The translations under genes were made by a program, and so were the position numbers. From contig NW_019091375.1 of NCBI RefSeq assembly GCF_001949145.1, forward strand, positions 3,131,265 through 3,177,965: a DNA stretch of 46,701 nucleotides, read 5' to 3'. The notes below the pieces were generated by a model. It was not told the DNA's origin, ran no database searches, and saw only the letters and a list, made by a program, of their open reading frames with translations. The DNA is from Acanthaster planci (Eukaryota > Echinodermata > Asteroidea > Valvatida > Acanthasteridae). Within the stretch, counting starts at the first letter, position 1. Every line of letters begins with the position of its first letter. Below, one piece after another: positions 12,201 through 21,900 of the stretch.

Positions 12201-13147
12201 AAAAGGAAAAAAGGTTTCGGGTGCGCGTCGTCGACAAAATAAGAAAGTTTCTATTTTGTGTAATACGATGTCCGAAGGCTGACAAACTTGCTTGATTGAC
12301 TGGAATCCTGCTACTGTATAATTTTAACGTATTTAGATGAGGGTATGGTTTAGCATTATGGACAATAAAAGAGTCCCTTTACAGTGGGCCCACATACATT
12401 TATAGTCAGGCACTCTTTTTCAGATGACGTCATTCTGTATCATACATTTACATCTGGGAACAAGACAAACGAAATCACCTTATGTCCTGTGTATACCCAC
12501 AAGCTAGAAATGTTTTTGATTAAACACCAAACTAGTGAGGGGGCTGTCTAGATCAAGGTTGGTATCGGGTAGACGTACGTACAAGCACATATGCTCTAGA
12601 AAAAAAAGGGGAGGCAAAAACCAAAAAAAAAAAACCAAACAAACAAAGCTGCGTCGCCGCACAACTTTTGGAGCAAACCCCTGACCAGAAGCGGGAGACC
12701 TTTTTTGGGCCCTACCTCGGTCACATTTTTATGACAAATCACCAGTGATGACTGTGATTTTTGTATCTAGTAAAACGAACATCCCGCTTGATACTAATGG
12801 AAATCAAATGTCTTACCGCTTCTGCTAAAGTATTTCAGTCTGTTTTCCTTTGAAGAAACTACCGAGGCATCACTCAATTCGCACTGTCCTGTATCTCTTG
12901 TGTAACTGAAGTATCGGCAATATTCCTCCTTAAGGCATGCCGCGGCACACCTCACGTGAGAGCCCTGCCCGTTGGATAGAATCACGCGGAACTTAATCGT
13001 GCCGTCCGAGTGTAATTCAGACTTGAAATCTGAACGCATTACAGAAGTATCATCGATGGTATCGCTCCGGCGGATCACGCAGATGATGGAAAGAATTAGC
13101 CAAGTAACATGGCCGTGCCTTGGCCAACACGTAAAGAGAGAAGTCAT
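6015..13147 (-). CDS. Secreted PAN/apple-like plus FAMeT-domain protein (three exons)
   Basis: This is a complete minus-strand gene of 258 codons plus stop: exons 13147-12817, 10182-10021 and 6298-6015. Junction phases agree (1, 1), and the donors are GCG|gtaaga and TTGG|gtaagg. The chosen Met gives a signal peptide with hydrophobic core WLILSIICVI; an upstream in-frame Met (13195) is possible. Residues about 50-110 hold four cysteines (67, 71, 77, 89) in the pattern C-x3-C-x5-C-x11-C followed by EL, resembling a PAN/apple module. Residues about 121-255 resemble the FAMeT-like domain (PF12248), with DAIVSLST, YELVIG and the W-F-L-G-L-G-G-W end. Despite the name, this domain is not an established methyltransferase in deuterostomes; it occurs in extracellular, lectin-like proteins. 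A role in recognition or adhesion is inference. Confidence 0.72.
7290..7570. repeat. Two-copy diverged tandem duplication
   Basis: The segment at about 7290-7417, with CCTGTAAGCAGCCATTTTTC and ending GAAGCCCTAAA, is repeated at about 7441-7566, with CCTGTAAGCAGCCATCCTTC and again GAAGCCCTAAA. The period is roughly 147 bp. It lies in intron 2 of the minus-strand gene and is non-coding. Confidence 0.6.
10021..10182 (-). CDS. PAN/FAMeT gene, coding exon 2
   Basis: The 162-nt exon follows a strong pyrimidine-rich acceptor (cctttcttcccag|TA) and ends TTGG|gtaagg. It encodes residues 111-164 and one base of codon 165. It carries the first half of the FAMeT-like domain, including the F-x-Y-x-F-P-L-P start and the ADAIVSLST strand that matches the conserved A-x-D-A-x-V-x-L-S segment of the family. 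Confidence 0.72.
11295..11401 (+). pseudogene. tRNA-Tyr pseudogene
   Basis: This is a decayed copy of the intact tRNA-Tyr about 600 bp downstream. Anticodon GTA and an intron of similar size are kept. The acceptor stem has a mismatch (CATTCGA against TTGAAGG), the D-loop has lost four bases (GCTC-GGTA-GAGC), and one T-stem pair is broken (GCTGG against GCGGC). Function is unlikely. Confidence 0.75.
11900..12010 (+). tRNA. tRNA-Tyr (anticodon GTA) with a 38-nt intron
   Basis: The gene spans 111 nt, or 73 nt after removal of the intron at 11937-11974, which lies directly 3' of the base after the anticodon, the standard position. The acceptor stem CCTTCGA pairs perfectly with TCGAAGG and the discriminator is A (12010). 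The D-arm is GCTC-AGTTGGTA-GAGC. The anticodon stem GTGGA pairs with TCCAT and the loop CTGTAGA carries GTA at 11933-11935. The T-arm is GCTGG-TTCGAAT-CCGGC. Boxes A and B are intact. It lies antisense within intron 1 of the PAN/FAMeT gene. Animal tRNA-Tyr genes normally carry an intron here. Confidence 0.95.
12019..12028 (+). terminator. Pol III T-run terminator of tRNA-Tyr
   Basis: Two T-runs (TTTT, then TTTTT) separated by one C begin 9 bases after the tRNA end. This is the usual RNA polymerase III termination signal. Confidence 0.7.
12817..13147 (-). CDS. PAN/FAMeT gene, coding exon 1
   Basis: Encodes residues 1-110 plus the first base of codon 111. It contains the signal peptide and the four-cysteine PAN-like module. 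The 3' boundary is AGAAGCG|gtaaga on the minus strand. Starting at 13147 places the hydrophobic stretch at residues 15-26, which suits secretion. A 16-residue upstream extension in the same frame would push it further in. Confidence 0.7.
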
Positions 13148-13319
13148 GGCGTTTGAATTCACTTTATTTGTGTCGCAAAAAAAGCCAGCCGACAATTACA
13201 TAGAATTACACGAAGGTTACAGGCATATTGCCTAAAAAAAAAACCGCACTGGCACCAACGTGAAAGCTTACAATTGATTATCATTATGACAATCGATTGC
13301 TAATAGGCCCCTGTACTGA

Positions 13320-13327
13320 TGACGTCA
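13320..13327. promoter_or_regulatory. Palindromic CRE site (TGACGTCA)
   Basis: A perfect CREB/ATF consensus palindrome, 173 bp upstream of the start codon of the minus-strand PAN/FAMeT gene. A second perfect TGACGTCA lies at 12425-12432 in its first intron. The motif match is direct; a function is inferred from position only. Confidence 0.4.
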
Positions 13328-15022
13328 CGCTTTGTTTAGCAGGTTTCTTGACATAAAAGACTCTTGATGAAATCCCAGGCCGGATATCGCCCATGGTATT
13401 TGCTACAAAAGTAAAAGTCGATAAAGTACATTTTTACTGTACACATCTAATGCCGCGTTGATCAATTTTATATAATTAAAACACCGGAGTGGATGCTTGT
13501 ATTTTCAAGCACAGTTCTGGGGTATGCTTCACTTAAATGGTGCTCTGACATTTAACGGGGGGGGGGGGGAATTCACCGTATACACCGACACCGAGGCGAA
13601 AAATTGTTTACAAACCACGCTGAGTAATTTCGACTTGAATAGAGGCTATAGTCGTGGTTTTGGGGCCTTTTTAAGGGGAAGTAAAGTCCGGCAATTAATT
13701 AAACATGGGGCGCTTCACAGGGCGTGAGGACTAGTCGCCTCTCATGGCTGGCAATAAAACCATTTTCCCCTGAGCAGTTTGTCTGAGTATTTAATGAATA
13801 CTCGACGTCATGTTCGAAAGGAGTTAAAACAGGTCTTCTACCTTGCAACTCTTACTGGACAAGAGACAATGATAACGTAACACATTTCATTTCTTTATTA
13901 GTGTTTTTGCTTGTATCCATGAAGGTTTCCAAAGTCTTTGCTTGTCGAACTTATATTTCTGGTTTTTAGTGGCTATTATTCAAATCCGAAACGAGTCGCG
14001 GATGGACAGCAAAAGTCAACTTTTATTGGAAATGTTTTGTTCTCGCTACCCTGTAAACACTCAACTAAAACCCTATCTGCTGCAGGCAAGCTATATCTTA
14101 TGAAAAAGTGTACAGAGACGTATTTTTCAATAGTATTGTTGGAGAGAGTATTAACAAAACTGACGGTACATATTCCCCCCCAAGTGCCGCGCAGCGGCTG
14201 ATATGCCCGACCAGACTTTGGCCTGACATTGCTCCATGCTATCAATTGGTGGCGCAATAATATTGTCTGTCTGGTTTTCACGTGCGCTGCGCATACGTGG
14301 GGGACAGATGCACGTGCGTACATATGACGGAGAACAGCCTAGTGCCTGCACATCTGAGCCTGTTGGTAAGGAAAGATCTCACCGTTTTAGATGGTATAAT
14401 GTGAATGAAAACCTCTCTATCCCAAATACAATGGTATCCCGGGAGACCTCATGAAATTATAGGGGAGAAGTCGGTGTAACGGCATAGAAATCTCATATAA
14501 ACCGAAATAGATAGCACTATGAATTGATAGGCTTTTCGGTGCTACTTGTATCTGGAAAGTGAAGTACGCATGTCGGGCCACAGTACTAATATTATCAGTA
14601 TAGTACCTACTTTCACCTACTCCTAAAATACCCCCAGAACTGTGGGGTCCAACATCCGCTCCTCTCCCACAAACCCCACAGAAAATGAGCCTTTTTTGCC
14701 ATAGGCTCTATATAAAGTTTAACATGGCATGAACAGGGATTCTATTCTAGTTGTGTACCCATAGAAATGCTTCATTTCCCCCAGGATTTTGTATGGTAGC
14801 TTACATCCCTTTGTTCTTAGTACCAAAAAAAGGGCCAAAACCATGCCGTTCCAAAAAAAAAGATGCAAACATTTCCTGATCAGCGTCCAAGAGTCATGCA
14901 GTTCACATGTGTACATGTGAAACAAGCCATAACCAAATGGTTGACTATGGCTGCAACTGCTACACAGAACATGGAAATTAGCTGCAGCTACTTTCTGTAC
15001 ATGTGTGCATAATCGTAGCCGC

Positions 15023-15054
15023 GATTGGACTGAATGGTTGAGCCCTGTGATTGG
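15023..15054 (-). promoter_or_regulatory. Pair of inverted CCAAT boxes
   Basis: ATTGG occurs at 15024-15028 and again at 15050-15054, roughly 26 bp apart (CCAAT on the minus strand). This spacing suits cooperative NF-Y binding. They lie about 850 bp upstream of the NAT10 start codon. Use as a promoter element is only inferred. Confidence 0.3.
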
Positions 15055-15109
15055 TCAGTGTGACCCCCAGCGTGCCGCAACCAACTGCCATTCAACCAGC
15101 ACAGCTAAG

Positions 15110-15230
15110 AATTACACTCAGATGGGTTTGAGTCCCGCCCGAGTAAGCTTGTGAATTTTTTCTCTAGCTCTGGGAATAAAGCATTGATGTAAATATACAT
15201 CGGTGTATCGGTAAGGGCAGAGCCCATAAC
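15110..15230 (+). mobile_element. tRNA-derived SINE, truncated copy
   Basis: It contains a degenerate box B (GGTTTGAGTCC) followed by CGCCCGAGTAAGCTTGTGAA and a T-run, which match the SINE body at 17651-17830 (GGTTCGAGTCC, then CATCCGAATAAGCTTGTGAG). The tRNA-like 5' half is missing or unrecognisable. Confidence 0.55.
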
Positions 15231-15310
15231 TAAGATGTCAGATTCTTTCAGGCCATCCAGGTGATTTGGAACATGTGTACACATGACACTTAGTATGTGC
15301 ACTGCTTTGA

Positions 15311-15428
15311 AGGTACATGTACATGTACGTGTACGTACACATGCGTGTACGGTACATGTACGTGTACGTACACATGCGTGTACGGTACATGTACGTGTAC
15401 GTACACATGCGTGTACGGTACATGTAGA
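15311..15428. repeat. 33-bp minisatellite, alternating purine-pyrimidine, near-palindromic
   Basis: Three tandem units of 33 bp, starting GGTACATGTACGTGTACGTA and ending CACATGCGTGTAC, plus a partial fourth. Apart from the GG at each unit start, bases alternate strictly between purine and pyrimidine. Each unit is nearly self-complementary. Because 33 is a multiple of three, open frames run through it on both strands. These frames are artefacts of the repeat. Confidence 0.85.
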
Positions 15429-15887
15429 CCCAAGTACACATACATGTACATGTTTTCTTACCATACACGTACATGTAGATGTTATTATTTTCTTTTTGTA
15501 GTTTTGTAGATCAAACTATTGTAAACTCAAGCATAATTCATATCGGGCACCAGACTGTTAATCTGTTGCTGCCAAGCAAGAAAATTGTTCTCTCTCCAAA
15601 TCGTTTTCTTGGAAATTTGATTCAAATCTTAGTATTTTGCAGAGTTTTTACTTTCAGTGCACTGTAAGGTAGCACAGGACGTGACAGTGCACCGTAAAAG
15701 TGGCTGTTACTATTAGTGTTTGATTTTGGGTTGAGGAGAAAATCAAGCAATTCGCAGTGACAATATTTGTCTTTATTTTAAATTGTACGTTTTCCCGAGA
15801 GTAACTCTCCTTAAATTTTAATGAACTAAATTTACACGTTGATCAGGTTTAATCTTTGACACTTCTTTCCAGAATGTTCCATGAAGA

Positions 15888-15995
15888 ATGGTCCGTAAAA
15901 AGATTGACAATCGGATTCGGGTGTTGATAGAGAATGGGGTGACTCTCGGTCGTCGATCAATGTTCGTTGTCGTTGGAGACCATGGAAAAGATCAG
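15888..15995 (+). CDS. NAT10: NAT10 coding exon 1
   Basis: Residues 1-36, ending HGKDQ|gtaaga (phase 0). The start Met is the first in frame after a likely acceptor at 15872, so the exon also holds 15 bases of 5' UTR. The next in-frame codons align with the conserved N-terminus of NAT10. Confidence 0.92.
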
Positions 15996-18900
15996 GTAAG
16001 ATCCAACTCTTGTTACTTCCTTCAGCATCATTCTTCACAAAATGAAAAAAATGGGACAAATTTTCATTTGTTTGCTCAACCTTTTCAAGTCCTGAAAATT
16101 GACTCTGCACATATATGTACAGCAGTACATCACAGACACCAGTGCTACATTAAACTGCAGTGCAAGTTACATGCACTTATAAACGTACATTGCGTGATAT
16201 TTGGAATCGGTACATGCGGAGTAGTCAATTCCCCTTCCAGTAAAAGCAAAGCTTGTACCTCAACTTAATCATGCTTCATACATTACTGGTTTATAAATAC
16301 ATTTACTTTTTGCACATTTTACAGAGTTTATTGTCTTGTCTCATGCTTGTGAGTTTTATGAGTTTCAGGCCCAAGCATTTTCACAGCAGGTATTTCCAAT
16401 TAAACATGATGAGGTATTAAGGAAAACAATCATCCTATAATCTTTGTCTACCCTGAGTCACGGACGTATACAAAAAAACCTGGACTCGCAATGCCCTTAA
16501 TTAGCTTATAGAGATCATTGAATCCACTCACGGCCATTTTACCGAGCTGAATACAAAGCTTGTCCGGCAATGCCCGCCTTTGTTCTCCCTGGCGTCAATA
16601 GAAGCAAGCCAATCCACGCATTTGTATTCGGCTCAGTAAAATGGCCGCTGGTTGGCTTCTATTTCATACAAAGGCGTTGCAAGTCCAGGTTATTTTTATA
16701 TACGCCTGTGCCCCCAGGTAGGAAGATGTACATACATTGTATCTCCCATCTATCACCTCCATGCTCCGATCTACATGTAATGAACTCCAGTGATAGTGTT
16801 AATCAGATGAAAGCAGTTAACCTGAACATCACCCGAATGGTACTTGTACCACCCTTGAAAACATTTCAATGAGTGACACTTACAGCACCTGTTCATGTGT
16901 ACATGGACATGTATTTGTAACTTTGTGTATAAGCATGTACATGTATCTGTGCAGCTTATTCTGTTTTCAGCATTTGTATCTCCTCTTAACTGACCGCTCA
17001 CACATCTCCTGTCCAATGCCAGGTTGTCATTTTACATCACATGTTATCAAAGGCTGTTGTCAGAGCAAGACCATCAGTGTTGTGGTGCTACAAAAAGGAG
17101 CTTGGTTTCAGCAGGTGAGCCTTACTTTGCAGATGAAGCAGGGAAACATACCGACACCTGTACAAAATGTTCATGTACATCCAATGACCACATGTACCGG
17201 TGCCGGTAGTTATGTTTGTGTGAATGTACACTGTACATGTTACAGTAACAGGTTTTTTTACAATCTTTGCTAGGATTTTTATTTACCGGTACTGGGCATT
17301 CACCGGTTGATTATACTCGGACAGTGAAGGAGAACAGAAACATATGCAAATTTTCTGCCATGTGCTTAACACTAAAATTTCTAAAAACCAAATAAAATCA
17401 ATTATGGCCTCCCACAACATTCTCTTTGCAGCAAGTGGCAGAGTAAAATTTGACCTTCAACATATTTCATGTACATGAAGGTCAAATCGTATGACCCTTC
17501 CAAAAGCGGGCTTATTATTTAAAAGTGGTAATGGGTATCAATTTGTATGTGCGTGTATACATGTATGTACATATGTATCTGTACATTCTAGGAGCAGTCT
17601 TAATGCTTTTGTGTTTTCAAGATGTATTTTTGCGTTGGGGAGATGTTAATTTACAGTGATATAAATATAGTGGTTAAGACATCTGCACTAGTAAGCAGGA
17701 GGTTGTGGGTTCGAGTCCCATCCGAATAAGCTTGTGAGGTTTTTTCGCAAGCTCTCGGACAAGCACTGAGCATACAGTGCTCATTAAAATACGTTGGGTA
17801 ATGGCGAAACCCATTATATAAATGTTTTTGTGCTTTCATCGTGCAGCCATCGCAAGAAGCGTATGAAGCAACTGCAGAAGAAGATAAAGAGCGGTGTCCT
17901 GGATATCAAAGAAGATGACCCCTTTGAGTTGTTCATTGCAGCAACCAACATCCGCTACTGTTACTACTCTGAAACACACAAGATCTTAGGAAACACATAT
18001 GGCATGTGTGTACTGCAGGTGAGGCTTTAATCATTGTCAATTTGAAGCACAGCTGTGTCGTGTTGTGCACTGCGCCAACTGTCCCTCAGAGGAATATCGG
18101 ATTGCACTTTTGTGCTGCCCAACAACTGTGCTTCACTGTTTCATGTACATCNNNNNNNNNNNNNNNNNNNNNNNNNNNNNNNNNNNNNNNNNNNNNNNNN
18201 NNNNNNNNNNNNNNNNNNNNAGTTCCATATTGAAAACACATGCAAGAGAGTGACTGTGGGCACTCGTGCATATTTGTGCAGTTAAACCAAAGGAGGGTTC
18301 AAATGTATTGTAAAGAGCCACTGAATTTGGAGACTTGGGTCCAGTCAGTAGATAGCGAGGGTCAAGTCTCAAGTGTTGTTGCTCAGCCGTGTCAATGCGT
18401 TAAGCTTACATACATGCACTTAGTGTGGACTTGTGAACAAAAGATGTCCACATGATGCAGGAAAGGAAGACGTTCTGTGGACGTACACACGTCCACAGGA
18501 TGTTTCCCCTTCTCTGAAAAACATGTTTAGAGGCATTTTGGGGTAAGGGTCATCTGTCGTAAAAGGAAGAGAAATAGTAAAGGAAACCTTGTACAAAACC
18601 AGCTGAAAATTGTGTTCCCGGTTCAAGAAAAAGGTTTATTTTCACCAAGTTTTCTTAACTGCGCGAAAAGAAAGGACTGTCCACTCTACATATACATGTA
18701 GGTAGTGTAGGTAAGGTAAGTGTGCGTGTGCTGTAGTGTGAGTCACTAGTAGTTGAATACAATCTAGACTTTAAAATACAGTAATTCTGTGAAGCATACA
18801 TGTAATGGCCTTACATGTATTTGAGTGTGTTTTTGTGTTAACGTGAGAATGCTTCTGAGTGCATAGAGTACAGAAGTACGGGACTTGCAGTAAGTGTACT

Positions 18901-21900
18901 TCTAATCAGACCAGATATGCATCACCTAGATATTTTAAGACAGCAGAAATGTAAACTTTGGACCATTTTCTACACTCAGAGTATCAAGTTTGAGACTCAA
19001 ATGAGCCCACATGCTGTGTACTGTCAAGGGAATGGAATACCCAGCTTTTTACAGAGCTTTTATTTGTAAAGACATTTCTCGTTGTGCATTTTCTAGCACA
19101 ATCTGAATCCTGTAATGGAATTTTGCATTTCTGTTTGTTGGTTTTGTGTTTGTAGGACTTTGAGGCTATGACCCCCAACCTCTTGGCCCGCACCGTTGAG
19201 ACCGTAGAGGGTGGCGGTATTATAGTGATACTGCTTCGCACAATGGCATCCCTGAAGCAGCTGTACACACTCTCCATGGATGTTCATTCGCGGTATCGCA
19301 CAGAGTCACACCAAGATGTCGTAGGCAGATTTAATGAAAGGTTTGGTCTTGTTTTCACCCAAGTAAATGTCAGCTTAGTACTCATCATGTACACTAGACG
19401 GCTGCGACGTTTTTATTTTTAAATAAATAAAAATGATAATAATAAAACACACTGCCGGTGCTCTGCTGTCCCCTCCTGTCCTCCGCGGACAATACCAGCA
19501 TTGCTGGAAACCGCATTGTTGATGGCATCTTCCGTCCCCGGACAATACCAGCATTGCTGGAAGTCGCATTGTTGATGGCATCTGAACTTGGTTGAAGGCA
19601 AAACCGCTTCAGTGTTGCTGAAGTCGTTGACAAGATTATTCTCATCATAGGATTGGGAAAAACCGATCGATCACTAGCGTCGCTGTCAGAAAACACAACG
19701 ACGCTGAGACCAGTAGGCTTGGAGCCCTACATTATTGTGCACATGCTAAAGGAGCAAACAGTCATAGGTACTCCGACTCCCACGTACTGCATGACACTTG
19801 TATGGAATGGAAAAATATAACTCAGACTTTTTTTTTTCTTTTGAGTCTGCCAGACCCCCTAAACAACAAACTTTTCTCACATCGAGTTTTAATTGCACAG
19901 TTTAAAAGGTGAGACCTTGTCTCTGTGGGTATCAATGGGTATACTCTACCATCTGAGACATACATGTATTGCAGAAAAATGTCATCCAGCGTTGAGCTAC
20001 ATCTTTTAGGTGTCCATGCTTCTAAATTCATAAGTGACTACATTTATGCTTGGCCGGTCTTAAACCCCTTCGTGCCGGGAGACGGTAAGAGTGGCACCGT
20101 AAAAATTGAGATCCTCAGCCCGCTTTTCAGCTATTATTCTCGGCCCACGCTGGAGCGAACACGGTGAAAGAAGGCAGACCCTGGCTCTTGTATATATGGT
20201 GATTGGCCTTTGTGTGTTGCCAAGAAATTAAAAGGCCGAATTTGCATCATAATCACCAGTTTCACAATAGTCCCCACTTTGAAAAGAGGCAACGGGAATG
20301 TGGAAGCGTGAGTAGAGCCGCATGCCACCAAACAATGAGCCTTTTCACTGTGTAATTCAAAGCGTGCAGAGCACACAGGGCCACAAACTGAGAATTTGCA
20401 GTTTTGCAGGTGGCCTTTGTGGCCAAGCGAGGCTGGAATTCTTGGAATCGGCTTTCGGAAAAAAATTCCCGTCGTCAATGGGTTAAACTTGCATTTAAGA
20501 CCAAACAGGCTTATTTTAGTCCTATTCATGAATATGTGTACCATTTTAGTCAGAGAGTTAAAAGAAGTCGATATATGATGAATTTCCAAGGATTTTGTTC
20601 AAGAATTTTACATTCATTTTCTCAGACAACCCTTCCATTTTATGGTATATTCCATGTGTGTGGCAAGTTCTGATTGCCACGGCGCACACAGACTCTTGAC
20701 CAATAGGCATGGATTAAAACTGTCTTGATCCAGGTGCCAGCGCTTTTTTTCACACAGTGGGCATTATCAAACGTTAATTCACGGTTGCGTTGCACATTTT
20801 TGCATAGGGAAACTGAGGCATTTATGAATAAGAGTTAAACTGTTCTATCTTCCACTGGTGTGGTAATGCAGGCTGCACGTTCATTTGTTTTAGTCCAGGG
20901 ATGTAAAATCTTTGACATAGAATGTTATTCTTATTGATGTTGCAGGTTTCTCTTATCCCTTGCAACATGTAAACGTTGTATGGTCATCGATGATAAGCTC
21001 AACATTCTACCCCTGTCCTCTCATATCCTGTCCATTCAACCGGTACCTCCAAAGACGATGGTAAGTCCACATTGGAAGTTCATCCTCAAATGTAGATCAT
21101 GTGGAGATTTGGTACTTGTGTCTGCATGGTAACCAGATTTTGAATTTGAGTCATTACTGTAATGATTACGAGTGTTTATTGTATTGATTTGAATCCGAGT
21201 GGATTTGAATAGATAAACTTTGAAGCTTTGCATGGTGAGAAATAGACTAAAGAGAGGGCTTGAGGTGACACCATGTGGATAGTTCTGGTCTCTTTTGGAA
21301 GAGTTGTAGTTCTCACAAGAACTGATGAATGCGTACATGTACTTAACGTTTCGACCAGTGTGCTCTGTTCTTCTTCAGGAGGGTGACTCCATCGGTGTTC
21401 ACCATCGGTTCTTCTCAGAACAACACACTCATTAAAAGAGATATTTTCTTGTACATGGTGCAACCGAAAGCCTAACCTAATTTAGCACTTCATCCATACA
21501 TAGCTTCAAGTCTTAACGTTCCACCTGTCACAATTACTGCAAACGTGAAAGATTGGTTTTATACAGCACACGTAGAAATTCTCTTTTTATAGAGGCTGTG
21601 ATTTATCTTTCTGAGATGTAAAATCCTGACATAGAGTTGCCTCACTTTTGATCAGTGAAGGTTTCAGTGGGCACTCACATGGCAGATTGCCTCAATTGTT
21701 TCACAGCACATTCAGTTCATTTCTTTTATGGCCACTGGCAATTAAAGGCCGAGTGGGAATTCTGTATTTTGCCTTGTCGGTACGTACCCATGTGCTTGCC
21801 TGGGTGTGTGATTGTACACGTACATGTTGCAAACCTGGGAATTAAAGAAGTCAACATAACACAGGTTATGAAGATGTTGTGTGGATTTGTCAGCGTCCAC

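Larger units (their letters stand above)
13148..15872. other. Head-to-head intergenic region between the PAN/FAMeT gene and NAT10
   Basis: About 2.7 kb holding the presumed promoters of both divergent genes. I see no convincing coding exon. It contains the CRE site (13320), a G-run at 13557-13569, two inverted CCAAT boxes (15023, 15049), a SINE fragment (15110-15230) and the 33-bp minisatellite (15311-15428). A non-coding first exon of NAT10 should lie here, because the sequence before its start codon looks like a splice acceptor (cttctttccag|AATG at 15872/15873). Confidence 0.5.

Noticed and set aside
13976-14323. 115-codon minus-strand frame upstream of NAT10
   Set aside because: No signal peptide, domain or splice structure that makes sense; composition looks like non-coding DNA.
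15105-15509. Overlapping Cys/Thr- and Val/Arg-rich repeat proteins on both strands
   Set aside because: They arise because the 33-bp repeat has a period divisible by three and no stops; all frames through it are open.
17651-17722. A tRNA gene at the SINE head
   Set aside because: Boxes A and B are present but the acceptor and anticodon stems do not pair, and a related body follows at a second locus.
18006-18372. Frames running through 18152-18220
   Set aside because: They cross a run of N and have no real sequence there.
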